A stretch of DNA of 64,000 bases from a methanogenic archaeon ISO4-H5 (GTDB taxonomy: Archaea > Thermoplasmatota > Thermoplasmata > Methanomassiliicoccales > Methanomethylophilaceae). Positions 25,321 to 33,630 of this stretch are shown piece by piece. Location: NCBI GenBank assembly GCA_001560915.1, contig CP014214.1, forward strand, positions 434,001-498,000, read 5' to 3'. Within the stretch, counting starts at the first letter, position 1; every line of letters begins with the position of its first letter. Position numbers and translations under genes: made by a program. The notes under the pieces are model-generated. The model did no database searches. It was not told the DNA's origin and worked only from the letters and a program-made list of their open reading frames with translations.

Positions 25321-26430
25321 TCAGTCGAAATGCATGACCTTTCTGTAGAGGTCGTGGACACGGTCGAGGAGCATGTCGCAGTCGATTGCACCCGCGCTCG
25401 TGAGGACGGCGGCGACCGAGGATCCTCCGCATCCCACACCCTCCTTGATGAATCCCCACTCGTAGGCCTGCAGGCCTTCGTAGGGGCTCTTGGAGTAGTC
25501 CATGTTGATGTACACCATGGGGATGTCCGCGGAGATGTTCTCCATGATCTTCACCATGTTGGAGTTGGGGTCGGCGAGGAGCCACCTGGTGGTTCCCTGC
25601 ATGATGTTGCCGATGATGGAAGGGTCCATCTTCACGGCGGCGGCCATGATGGGCGCCATCTGCGTTCCGCCTCCGAAGATCACGGGCACCCTTTTGGCGG
25701 CGCCGAGGGCTATTCCGAGGTTCACGGGCATCATGGGGTCTCCGAAGCACTCAATCGCTTTGAGGGGATCATCGGCGAGGTCGCCGATTTCAATACCTGC
25801 GGCTTTGAATCCTTCCATGACGAGGTCCCACTTGAGCTGCTTGGGGTTCTTGGGGGAACTGCTGCTGACGAGGTTCTCCTTGATGGTACCCATCGCCAGA
25901 AGGACGGCGAGGGCGGTGGTGGTGCCTCCGGCGCAGCTCTCGCTCACCACTACATAGTCGTAAGCGTCGGCGAGCTGGTTGCCGAGGATCTTCCCGTATT
26001 CGAAGGCCTGCTGCACGTTGGAGAGGGTGTGGCCGGTGTTGACGGGCTGTCCGCATTCTCCTCCTACTTCGATGCATGGGATGTTGGGGATGATCTTGGA
26101 ACCGCCGTTGATGATGAAGTACGGCATTTTCGAGAGCTCGAGGGCCGCCTTGGTGAGGGTGGCGGGAGTGGGGATTCCTCCGGGGTTGATGGGGATGCCC
26201 TTCATGCAGGTCACCTTTCCCATTACCAGGTACTCCGCATCAGCGGGTCCGGTGTAGAGGGTGAGTTCGGGGGTGTCCCCTGCCTCAGATACTCCGGGGA
26301 TGGTCGAGGTCAGTGTGTTGGCGATGGTACAGGTGAAAACACCTTTCTTTCCCCACATGCGGGACATCATGTCCACGGCGATCTTCTCGTTGCCGCGGAT
26401 GCCAAGGGAGGGAGGTATCTCGAATGTCAT
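25321..26430 (-). CDS. cobT: Archaeal CobT-type nicotinate-nucleotide:base phosphoribosyltransferase
   Basis: The 369-residue protein fits the archaeal CobT family (TIGR00303 type): PGVSEAGDTPELTLYTGPADAEYL, GIPTPATLTKAAL, VVSESCAGGTTTALAVLLAMG, VIFGGGTQMAPIMAAA and KEGVGCGGSSVAA near the end. CobT makes alpha-ribazole phosphate from the lower-ligand base and nicotinate mononucleotide for cobamide nucleotide-loop assembly. Its ATG overlaps the stop of the ApgM-like gene (ATGA at 26427-26430), so they are co-translated. Product assignment within this family rests on homology; some archaeal members are still annotated only as UPF0284. Confidence 0.88.
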   Translation of the reverse strand: MTFEIPPSLGIRGNEKIAVDMMSRMWGKKGVFTCTIANTLTSTIPGVSEAGDTPELTLYTGPADAEYLVMGKVTCMKGIPINPGGIPTPATLTKAALELSKMPYFIINGGSKIIPNIPCIEVGGECGQPVNTGHTLSNVQQAFEYGKILGNQLADAYDYVVVSESCAGGTTTALAVLLAMGTIKENLVSSSSPKNPKQLKWDLVMEGFKAAGIEIGDLADDPLKAIECFGDPMMPVNLGIALGAAKRVPVIFGGGTQMAPIMAAAVKMDPSIIGNIMQGTTRWLLADPNSNMVKIMENISADIPMVYINMDYSKSPYEGLQAYEWGFIKEGVGCGGSSVAAVLTSAGAIDCDMLLDRVHDLYRKVMHFD

Positions 26431-27434
26431 TTCATCTTCTCCATAACGGTGGGGACCAGACGGGACAGTTCCACGTGCTCCCCCTCTTCGAAAACGGGTT
26501 TGGTTGTTCTGAACGGGACGTCCATGAGGATATGGGTGCCGGTGACGCAGGAGGTTCCGTGGTCCACGAAAAACACGATGTTCTCGGTGTCGCTGAAGTA
26601 TTCCTCCATCAGGCTGTCGATATGTTCCAGGACGCGGATCTTCTTGTGCGGATCCATCTCGTGGCTGTACTCATCCACCTCATCCATGTGGAGGAACACG
26701 TTCCCAGTCTTCAGCGCCTCGCGGGCGATGGGGAACCTGTCGTCCAGGTTGGGGACCAGGTGGATCTTGTGGCCGAGGGTGGCGGCTATGCCAAGTGCGG
26801 TGGGGCTGTCCGAGATGGCGGTCATCTTACCGATTCTGGGGAACGGCGGGTGGATGGTTCCGACCTCGCCCACGCCCCACGGGTAGATGGTGAGGCCCTC
26901 GCATTCCGAGGCTACCCTCATAATAAGCTCTCCCAATGCACCGAGCATCGGCACGTAGGGGCCGTCTACGGGTGCCTGAGGCCCCTGGGGGACCTCCTGG
27001 TCGAACTCCATGGTGATCACGGACCTTCCGTGAACGAAGAATTTGATCTGCGGGTTGTGGTCGCTGAGCAGATACATGTTCTCCTCCACGCACTCTGTCA
27101 GCTCATCAGCCTGTTCGTCGGTGAGTCCGTAGGCCCAGTGGACGGTCTTGCCGTCTATGAAAGCGGGACTCATGCGGAATGTGGTCCTCCCTTTCGACAT
27201 GTCCATGCCGAGACCGTAGGCCTCGATGGAAGCGCGGGAGAGGTCGGGCGGGTGGCCTGTCCAGAATTCGTTAAGGAACAGCTGTGTGTAACCTCTGCCT
27301 GTGGTCCACCCGAGGTGGGGAGCCTTCTTTCTGATGAAGGGCATCTTTGCTACCTCGTAGGGTTTCTTTCCCTCGAGTTTGGGATTCGGATCGTCCTCCA
27401 TCCCGTCAAGCAGAACGAACAGCACGTTGCTCAT
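26427..27434 (-). CDS. Divergent ApgM-family phosphomutase/phosphatase linked to cobT
   Basis: A 335-residue member of the alkaline-phosphatase superfamily, close to archaeal 2,3-bisphosphoglycerate-independent phosphoglycerate mutases. Conserved features are the N-terminal metal Asp in VLFVLLDGM, SIEAYGLGMDMSKGRTTFR, the DEVDEYSHEMDPHKKI region and the metal site VDHGTS. The region where ApgM carries its nucleophile (usually V-P-G-S-D-x-A-H) reads TTGRGYTQLFLNEFW, so the Ser and His are missing or displaced; a Thr two residues later might serve. Overlap with cobT suggests a cobamide role, such as removing phosphate from alpha-ribazole phosphate. ATG 27434 is preferred over GTG 27443. Confidence 0.75.
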   Translation of the reverse strand: MSNVLFVLLDGMEDDPNPKLEGKKPYEVAKMPFIRKKAPHLGWTTGRGYTQLFLNEFWTGHPPDLSRASIEAYGLGMDMSKGRTTFRMSPAFIDGKTVHWAYGLTDEQADELTECVEENMYLLSDHNPQIKFFVHGRSVITMEFDQEVPQGPQAPVDGPYVPMLGALGELIMRVASECEGLTIYPWGVGEVGTIHPPFPRIGKMTAISDSPTALGIAATLGHKIHLVPNLDDRFPIAREALKTGNVFLHMDEVDEYSHEMDPHKKIRVLEHIDSLMEEYFSDTENIVFFVDHGTSCVTGTHILMDVPFRTTKPVFEEGEHVELSRLVPTVMEKMK

Positions 27435-27451
27435 TTCGAACACTCACATGA

Positions 27452-27468
27452 GGATGCACTATGCATCC
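27452..27468. promoter_or_regulatory. Palindrome in the apgM-like/cobT leader
   Basis: GGATGCA-CTA-TGCATCC, perfect 7-bp arms, about 18 bp upstream of the start. A related GGAT-ATAC-ATCC lies at 27518-27529, and a TATA-like TTTAATTA lies between them (27497-27505, read either way). The half-site GGATG recurs in the ABC-transporter operator at 30025. Confidence 0.5.
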
Positions 27469-27571
27469 ATCCTACCCGTGATATGCACTCGCACGATTTA
27501 ATTATGAGCGTATCTTGGGATATACATCCATAACATAAGTATACACATCGGGGCTGCTGGATATGCAGGAA

Positions 27572-29743
27572 TCAGAGGCGGTGCAGGGCGATGGCGGCCT
27601 GCCCGGTGGAGATGCCTCCGTCGCCGTTGGGGACGCGGTTGTGGCACAATACCTTCTTGCCGTATTTGGCGGCGATCTTCTCGGTCATGTAGACGATGGG
27701 GGTGTCGTAGGAAACGCCTCCCGTGATGCCGATGTAATCCTCCCCGTTGGTGTCGGCATCGGCGGCCGCCTGATCCACCATCTCGCAGAGGATGTTGTAC
27801 ACCACGGAATAGGCGGCATCTGCGGGATCGGGGCATTTCTTCAGGTTGCGGAAGAGATGTGCGGTCCTGATGACACCGTTCACGGTCTCCGTCTCGAATC
27901 CTTCGACGAGTCTTCCTCTGGCGAGGAGGGGTTCCAGTTTCATGGCAGGCTCCCCGTCGTAGGTCCTCACGTCGCAGATACCCAGATAGAACGAAAGCGC
28001 ATCGAGTATCCTGCCGAACGAGGAGGTCTGAACACTTTTCGGGATGAGTTTCCTGAGGATTTCTGCCTCGGACTCGGAGAATGAGGTCTTGTTGCCGTCG
28101 CCGTTCATCTCATCGATGGCGAAACGCAGTCTGCGAAGGTCCGTGAGGGCTTTCTGGCCTCCCAGCAGGGGGATATATTCCAGATGAGCCAGACGTTTGT
28201 ACGAATAGTAATCGCAGGATAGGACTTCACCTCCCCATGCCTTACCGTCATCCCCGTGGCCGGTACCGTCGAGGGCGAGTGCGGTCATACGGGAGAGACC
28301 GTCGCAGTCGGCCATGAGCGAAGCTACGTGGGCCCAGTGGTGCTGCACGTCGATGAGGTCCGCAGAGTATTCCTCCGCAAGCTCTGAGGCGAACCTCCTG
28401 TTGAGGTATGCGGGATGAAGGTCCTCGGCCACGACCTGCGGTTCGCAGCCTACGAGGGACATCTGGAAACGGATGGCCTGTTCGAGGTATTCCGGGACTC
28501 CGATTCCCTCCCCGTTCCCGATGTGCTGCGTGGGATAGATCCTGCCGTCGGAGGCCACTGCTCCTGCCAGGTTTTCCTGTGCTCCGACCGCCACTGCATT
28601 GCCATGCACCGGGAAGCTGATGTATGAGGGCACCGCACCTCTGGATTTCCTGATGAAGAAGGTCCTGTCTCCGTGGAGACGTATGACACTGTCATCGGCA
28701 CGGTTGATGATCTCCTGATTATGGAGAAGATACATGTCTGCGCCGAGGGTCATGATATCCTTGTCGTCGAGGATCATGGGCTCACCCGGAACGTTGGCTG
28801 AGGTCATGATGAGTGCATCCTCTCCCAGCTTGTCGAAGAGCATCACCTGCATGCCTGTGTAAGGCAGGAAAATACCGATGTTGTCGAGTCCGGGGGAGAT
28901 GATGTCGTTGAACGGGAGGTTCCTCTTCTCGGCCAGGACGATGGGACGGAAGGGAGAGGTCAGCTGTTCCTCCTCTTCGGGAGTAGGATCGCAGTATTTC
29001 CTTGCGGATTTCAGATCCTTTACCATGATGGCGAAGGGTTTCTGTTTCCTGCCGTACCATTCCCTCATGCGGGCGGTGTTGGCAAGAGTGCAGCAGATGT
29101 GCATCCCGCCCCAGCTTTTGGCGATACCGATATTCCCTTCGCGGAGCATCTTTGCAAATTCTGTTATGGGGTCTCCTTCGATGGTTTCTCCGTTCTTTCC
29201 CACCAGGCGGTACTGCGGACCGCAGGACGGGCAGCAGACTGTCTGGTGATGGAATCTTCTGTCGGAAGGGGTCGAATACTCCCTGCCGCAGGAGGGGCAT
29301 ACGGGGAATTCACCCATGGCCGTGCCGGCCCTGTCGTATGGCAGTGAGCGGAGGAGGGTGAACCTGGGGCCGCAGTCCGTGCAGCTGGTGAACGGATATC
29401 CTTTTCTTCTTCCCTCGTGCAGGTCCTCGAGACATCTGGCACATATGGCCGTGTCGGTAGGGATGGAGAATCCTTCCCCCTTCCCTGCCTCGGATTCCCT
29501 GATTGTGAATCCGTCCACTTCCGGAGGGATCTCATAGGGGATCTTTTCTATGGATTCGATCTTGGCGAGCGGAGGGAGATCCGCGAGGAATCTCGACATG
29601 AAAAGATCGCCGTCATCGACATCTATCGTTACATGGGATCCTTCGTTGCAGACGAAACCCCTAAGACCCAGCGCGACGGCTGTACGGTAGACCGCGGGAC
29701 GGAATCCCACACCTTGCACAGTTCCTTTCACGATGAGCCGCAT
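27572..29743 (-). CDS. hypF: Carbamoyltransferase HypF ([NiFe]-hydrogenase maturation)
   Basis: About 723 residues with all HypF modules in order: acylphosphatase-like domain (MRLIVKGTVQGVGFRPAVYR), two zinc motifs (CARCLEDLHE...CTDCGPRFTL; CPSCGREY...CCPSCGPQYRL), a YrdC-like domain (IGIAKSWGGMHICC, KQKPFAIMVKD, IMTSANVPGEP) and the C-terminal Kae1-like carbamoyltransferase domain (VQHHWAHVASLMAD, ALDGTGHGDDGKAWGGE, ISTGQAAIAL). HypF makes the thiocarboxamide on HypE that becomes the CN ligand of the NiFe site. The ATG at 29743 matches the usual start; an upstream ATG at 29782 would add 13 AT-rich codons. It lies 128 bp upstream of the ApgM-like gene's start with no sign of coupling. Confidence 0.95.
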   Translation of the reverse strand: MRLIVKGTVQGVGFRPAVYRTAVALGLRGFVCNEGSHVTIDVDDGDLFMSRFLADLPPLAKIESIEKIPYEIPPEVDGFTIRESEAGKGEGFSIPTDTAICARCLEDLHEGRRKGYPFTSCTDCGPRFTLLRSLPYDRAGTAMGEFPVCPSCGREYSTPSDRRFHHQTVCCPSCGPQYRLVGKNGETIEGDPITEFAKMLREGNIGIAKSWGGMHICCTLANTARMREWYGRKQKPFAIMVKDLKSARKYCDPTPEEEEQLTSPFRPIVLAEKRNLPFNDIISPGLDNIGIFLPYTGMQVMLFDKLGEDALIMTSANVPGEPMILDDKDIMTLGADMYLLHNQEIINRADDSVIRLHGDRTFFIRKSRGAVPSYISFPVHGNAVAVGAQENLAGAVASDGRIYPTQHIGNGEGIGVPEYLEQAIRFQMSLVGCEPQVVAEDLHPAYLNRRFASELAEEYSADLIDVQHHWAHVASLMADCDGLSRMTALALDGTGHGDDGKAWGGEVLSCDYYSYKRLAHLEYIPLLGGQKALTDLRRLRFAIDEMNGDGNKTSFSESEAEILRKLIPKSVQTSSFGRILDALSFYLGICDVRTYDGEPAMKLEPLLARGRLVEGFETETVNGVIRTAHLFRNLKKCPDPADAAYSVVYNILCEMVDQAAADADTNGEDYIGITGGVSYDTPIVYMTEKIAAKYGKKVLCHNRVPNGDGGISTGQAAIALHRL

Positions 29744-29950
29744 CGTTCCTGTATATTTTTTCGATGTTATGTATTTCTCCATTGACAGATATCTGATTTG
29801 TTGAGGAGTTTATTGACAGTTATAGTAAATAATCAGAGTCAATTGTAAAATTGTTTAATTATAACTATAGCCCTATTTTTGTATAAAAATTAAAAATATC
29901 AAGTGATACTATCAAAATCTCTCTTATTAACGGGAATTTAATTGGATTTT

Positions 29951-29971
29951 TTGTAGACAAATTGTAGACAA
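29951..29971. repeat. Tandem direct repeat TTGTAGACAA x2, 11-bp period
   Basis: TTGTAGACAA at 29951-29960 and again at 29962-29971, one helical turn apart. Each unit is itself a partial palindrome (TTGT..ACAA). It lies about 80 bp upstream of the binding-protein gene, a layout expected for cooperative binding of a dimeric regulator. Confidence 0.65.
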
Positions 29972-30024
29972 TATATGAATCCAAGTTGATTTACACATAA
30001 ATAGTTGTAAAAATTGTGTTGTAA

Positions 30025-30039
30025 TGGATGTAACATCCA
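30025..30039. promoter_or_regulatory. Perfect palindrome just upstream of the ABC binding-protein gene
   Basis: TGGATGT-A-ACATCCA, perfect 7-bp arms with a single central base, 9 bp before the ATG at 30049 and near the expected transcription start. Confidence 0.6.
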
Positions 30040-30048
30040 AGGTATAAC

Positions 30049-31449
30049 ATGAAGGTAGTTCAACTGATTATCATCCTCGTCGTGGCCGTAGTGGCCGTTG
30101 CCGGGGGTGCCTATGTCATAACCCATAATGGCAATTCCAACAGTAATTCCAACAGCACTGCTGAAATTACCGACATTGTAACTGACGATCCTTCCCGCGA
30201 GACTGCTCCTGCAGAGGGAAGACTTTGGATCCTCGGCAATGCCAACATGGATGACGCCCTTGACAACAAGGACATCGAATGGATTCAGAAGATTCTCAAC
30301 AAGAAAGCCAACGAGGTTGTCCTCGACACCAAGCTTTCCACCTGGGCAGTTAAAGCACGTATGGCCGATGCCAACAACGACGGAAAGATCAGCCAGGCTG
30401 ACATCGATAAGGTGAAGAGCATCCTCGAATCAGCCAATTCCGCTACCAAACAGGTGCTCTACTACGTCGATGTGGATGGTGCCGTTAACTCCATGCACTA
30501 TCCGGCCAAGACTATCGTCTCCACTTACGAGCAGAACACCAAGCAGCTCTGCACTCTCAACGCTATGAGCAAGTGTATCGGAGTTGACGAGGGATCCTCC
30601 AAGCTCGCTTACACCAACGAGCAGTTCAAGGACAACTTCCTCATTTCCAGCAGCACCCGTTTCGATCCCGAGGCCACCACCATCATCGGTGCTAACCCCG
30701 ACATCATCGTAACCGGAACCAGGCAGTACTACTGCAACGAACTCGAGAAGGCTCTTCCTAAGGAGCGTACCAACATGGATGTCGTAAGGATCTCCAGCTG
30801 GGAGGACGATAACGTTCTCGCAGGTACTCTTACCCTCGGATTTATGATCGGATCCTTTGAGAAGGCAAAGGAGTACGTCGCATGGTGCGACAATATCCTC
30901 AATACCATCGAGAGCAAGACCTCAACCCTTACCGACGACCAGAAGGTCAAGGTCCTGGTCCCCAGAGGACAGTACGACAACTGGAAAGTCATCTTCAACG
31001 GGCCCCGCAGCGGTAAGTTCGAGACTTCGGAGAGCGCAGGAGCTTACAACCTCATCAGGGATAATCTAACATCCACCAGCACCAACGTGGAAGTCCAGGA
31101 ATCCTGGGTCCTGGGTCTTGGGGACAAGCTCGATCAGATCGTATCCATTGTATACGGCGGATTCGATAATCTGTCCTTCAAGGGATACACTAACAAGGAG
31201 TACTACGACATGACTGTCGAGTACTACAAGGACCTGACCACCGCATACGGTACCCAGATCCACGCCCTCGACAACATCGTCGGACAGGGAACCAGCTACA
31301 TCGTCGGAGTCATCTACATGGCGAAGTGGTTCTACCCCACCCTGTTCGCCGAATTTGACGCAGATGCATTGTTCCAGGATTACATCAACAAGTTCATGCC
31401 CGGATTCACCTTCAATGTGTCCGCGCACAGCGATGTGATCGCCAACTGA
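30049..31449 (+). CDS. ABC transporter substrate-binding protein (iron/corrinoid type) with dockerin-like module
   Basis: A 466-residue secreted, membrane-anchored protein. It begins with a hydrophobic anchor (MKVVQLIIILVVAVVAVAGG) and an Asn/Ser linker. Residues about 60-125 contain two Ca-binding-type loops with following helices (NANMDDALDNKDIEWIQKIL and DANNDGKISQADIDKVKSIL), the pattern of a type I dockerin. From about residue 145 there is a class III (BtuF/FepB/TroA-like) binding fold: PAKTIVSTYEQNTKQLCTL, ATTIIGANPDIIVTGTRQYY and later YGGFDNLSF. It captures a metal chelate or corrinoid for the permease and ATPase genes downstream. The substrate is not shown by sequence. Confidence 0.9.
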   Translation: MKVVQLIIILVVAVVAVAGGAYVITHNGNSNSNSNSTAEITDIVTDDPSRETAPAEGRLWILGNANMDDALDNKDIEWIQKILNKKANEVVLDTKLSTWAVKARMADANNDGKISQADIDKVKSILESANSATKQVLYYVDVDGAVNSMHYPAKTIVSTYEQNTKQLCTLNAMSKCIGVDEGSSKLAYTNEQFKDNFLISSSTRFDPEATTIIGANPDIIVTGTRQYYCNELEKALPKERTNMDVVRISSWEDDNVLAGTLTLGFMIGSFEKAKEYVAWCDNILNTIESKTSTLTDDQKVKVLVPRGQYDNWKVIFNGPRSGKFETSESAGAYNLIRDNLTSTSTNVEVQESWVLGLGDKLDQIVSIVYGGFDNLSFKGYTNKEYYDMTVEYYKDLTTAYGTQIHALDNIVGQGTSYIVGVIYMAKWFYPTLFAEFDADALFQDYINKFMPGFTFNVSAHSDVIAN

Positions 31450-31457
31450 AACCCTAC

Positions 31458-31475
31458 GGCGGGGTCCGCCCCGCC
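31458..31475 (+). terminator. Intercistronic hairpin between binding protein and permease
   Basis: GGCGGGG (31458-31464), TCCG, CCCCGCC (31469-31475), followed by ACACCTTTTAGGG. It may end part of the transcripts or protect the 3' end, giving more binding protein than permease. Confidence 0.55.
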
Positions 31476-31495
31476 ACACCTTTTAGGGTATTCCA

Positions 31496-32698
31496 ATGTC
31501 TGGACTGAAAGATTGGCTCAATTCGGACGTGGGCTCCGCGAAGAATACTCCGCATCCTACGCTGGAAGCTATTGAACAGAACGAGGAACTCTACGCGGAA
31601 TGGGATGACGGAGAGGACGAGGGAGCGAAATCGCTCGATGTGCAGTACCGTGTCGGCATCCTGCGCAAGCTGATGTTCATCGCGGTATGCATCCTAATCA
31701 TGTTTTTCTCGGCAGGATTCATAATTACCCAGCAGGATGGATATTCCATAGAGTACTGGGAGGTATACCAGGTAATCTGGAATCATCTCCTGCACGGATC
31801 ACCGGATCCGTATGTGGACGGATGGAAGGCCTATTTCGACGATCATGTGGTCTGCAACCTCCGTCTGCCCAGGATCGCCGTTGGCCTGGTGGCAGGATTT
31901 GGTCTTGCCGTGGCCGGAGCGGTCATGCAGAGCACCATGAAGAATCCAATGGCCGATTCGTACACCACCGGAGTGTCCTCCGGAGCTGCCTTCGGTGCCG
32001 CTCTGGCTATAGTCCTCAACGTCACGATCATAGGCCATGACGGTGACCTCTTGCTGCTGGCATTCGTGTTCAGCCTGGTGCCCACCGCACTCATGATGAT
32101 CCTCTCCCGCTACAGGAAGATGTCGGCCACCACAATGATCCTCACTGGTATGGCCGTCATGTACATCTTCAGCGCCTGTACCACCGCCCTCAAGCTATGG
32201 GCGGAGCCGGATGCGTTGTCTTCATTGTACAGGTGGCAGGTGGGTTCACTCAACAACGTGCTGTGGTCCGATTTCCCCATGATGTTCGTTGTGACCCTTG
32301 CAGGTACGATAGTCATCATGCTGCTCTCCAACAGGATTAACATCCTTTCATCCGGGGATGAGAGCGCCAAGGCACTCGGTATCGATGCCAACCGCCTGCG
32401 TATAATCTGTCTGCTCACCGTGTCCTTGGTTACCGCCTCTATCGTGAGCTATGTTGGAACCATCGGATTCGTGGGACTGGTGGCACCGCACATCGCCAGG
32501 ATCTTCATCGGTTCCAACAACCGGTACCTAATCCCGGCATGCGCTGTATTCGGTGCTGCGCTGATGATTATTTCCGACTTCCTGGGACGTACGATTCTGA
32601 GCCCCGCCGTGCTTGAGGTGGGAGTGGTCACTGCATTCATCGGAGGACCGATGTTCCTGTGGCTCATCTTCAGGCAGCGCAAGGAGGCGTGGTCTTGA
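31496..32698 (+). CDS. FecCD-family ABC transporter permease
   Basis: The 400-residue inner-membrane subunit has about ten transmembrane helices of the BtuC/FecCD fold. Diagnostic segments are RLPRIAVGLVAGFGLAVAGAVMQ, NPMADSYTTGVSSGAAFGA, and the late ALGIDANRLRIICLLTVS and FVGLVAPHIARI(F) with the coupling-helix Gly. An unusual hydrophilic N-terminal extension of about 60 residues (rich in Glu/Asp, MSGLKDWLNSDVGSAKNTPH...) precedes the first helix and would be cytoplasmic. It follows the binding-protein gene by 46 bp and its stop overlaps the ATPase start. Confidence 0.93.
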   Translation: MSGLKDWLNSDVGSAKNTPHPTLEAIEQNEELYAEWDDGEDEGAKSLDVQYRVGILRKLMFIAVCILIMFFSAGFIITQQDGYSIEYWEVYQVIWNHLLHGSPDPYVDGWKAYFDDHVVCNLRLPRIAVGLVAGFGLAVAGAVMQSTMKNPMADSYTTGVSSGAAFGAALAIVLNVTIIGHDGDLLLLAFVFSLVPTALMMILSRYRKMSATTMILTGMAVMYIFSACTTALKLWAEPDALSSLYRWQVGSLNNVLWSDFPMMFVVTLAGTIVIMLLSNRINILSSGDESAKALGIDANRLRIICLLTVSLVTASIVSYVGTIGFVGLVAPHIARIFIGSNNRYLIPACAVFGAALMIISDFLGRTILSPAVLEVGVVTAFIGGPMFLWLIFRQRKEAWS

Positions 32699-33477
32699 AA
32701 ATCGAAGTCAAGGACCTATCCTTCAGCTACGGGAGCAAGAGGATCCTCGAAGGCGTTAACGTAGTCTTCGATGAGCCGGGCCTGTACTGCATAGTGGGGC
32801 CCAACGGTGTGGGCAAGTCGACCCTCGTCAAATGTATCCTCGGAATCTACAAGCCGGATTCCGGATGCATACTGATCGACGGTAATGATATCGCCGAATA
32901 CACTCCCAAGGAACTGGCGAAGGTCATGGGATTCGTACCTGTAACCTCTTCGGACATCTTCTCCATGAGCGTGCTCGATACGGTCATGATGGGTCGCTAT
33001 CCCCACCAGAAGATGGGTGTCCCATCAGCTCTTGACTGGAAGATTGTCAAGCGTTCGCTGAACATGATGAACGTCAGGCACCTTGCCTTGGATGACATGG
33101 ACGAGCTGTCCGCGGGTCAGCATCAGAAGGTGGCTGTGACCAAGGGGTTGGCACAGACTCCCCGCATACTGATTCTGGACGAGCCCACCTCCAATCTGGA
33201 TGCTAAGCATCAGCTGCAGGTGACCGAGACCCTCAGAGACATCGCCGTGAAGTCGGGGATGAGCGTCATAATGGTCAGCCACGATCTCAATCTCTCCGCC
33301 AGATATGCTGATAAGGTCATCGTCATGGAACCGCCGGGACGGATATACTGCATGGGATCTCCCGAAGAGGTGATGACTGCCGAAACCATCACGAAAATCT
33401 ACGGGGTGGAGTGCGAGGTCATCGAGCACAAGGGTCGCCCCCACATCATCCTGGAGAGAGCACTGAAAGAGTCCTGA
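32695..33477 (+). CDS. ABC transporter ATP-binding protein (FecE/BtuD type)
   Basis: The 260-residue nucleotide-binding subunit has Walker A GPNGVGKST, the Q-loop region, the signature LSAGQHQKVAVTKGLAQ (S-A-G-Q instead of S-G-G-Q), Walker B ILILDEPTSNLD and the switch His in VSHDLNLSARYADKV. I place the start at TTG 32695, because AAGGAGG ends 7 bp upstream and TTGA overlaps the permease stop; frame upstream is open but inside the permease gene. It energises import by the FecCD permease. The C-terminal region is typical of the iron-siderophore and cobalamin branch. Confidence 0.93.
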   Translation: MKIEVKDLSFSYGSKRILEGVNVVFDEPGLYCIVGPNGVGKSTLVKCILGIYKPDSGCILIDGNDIAEYTPKELAKVMGFVPVTSSDIFSMSVLDTVMMGRYPHQKMGVPSALDWKIVKRSLNMMNVRHLALDDMDELSAGQHQKVAVTKGLAQTPRILILDEPTSNLDAKHQLQVTETLRDIAVKSGMSVIMVSHDLNLSARYADKVIVMEPPGRIYCMGSPEEVMTAETITKIYGVECEVIEHKGRPHIILERALKES

Positions 33478-33630
33478 GGGGTGCAGTCCCGCATCCCTCT
33501 AAAACTCCTTACTCCCTCATGGTGTTCACTGTCATTTTTAGGTCTTTTAAAACAGGTTCAGCCGATACTTGGAGATATATTCCGTTTGTCAGCAATTGCG
33601 TTTATAAATCTGTAATGGTGTGCTATACAC

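Larger units (their letters stand above)
29744..30048. promoter_or_regulatory. AT-rich divergent control region between hypF and the ABC transporter
   Basis: About 300 bp without a gene. It holds TGATA-C-TATCA at 29904-29914, the tandem TTGTAGACAA repeats at 29951-29971, a TATA-like ATAAATAG near 29998, and the operator at 30025-30039. Confidence 0.6.
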
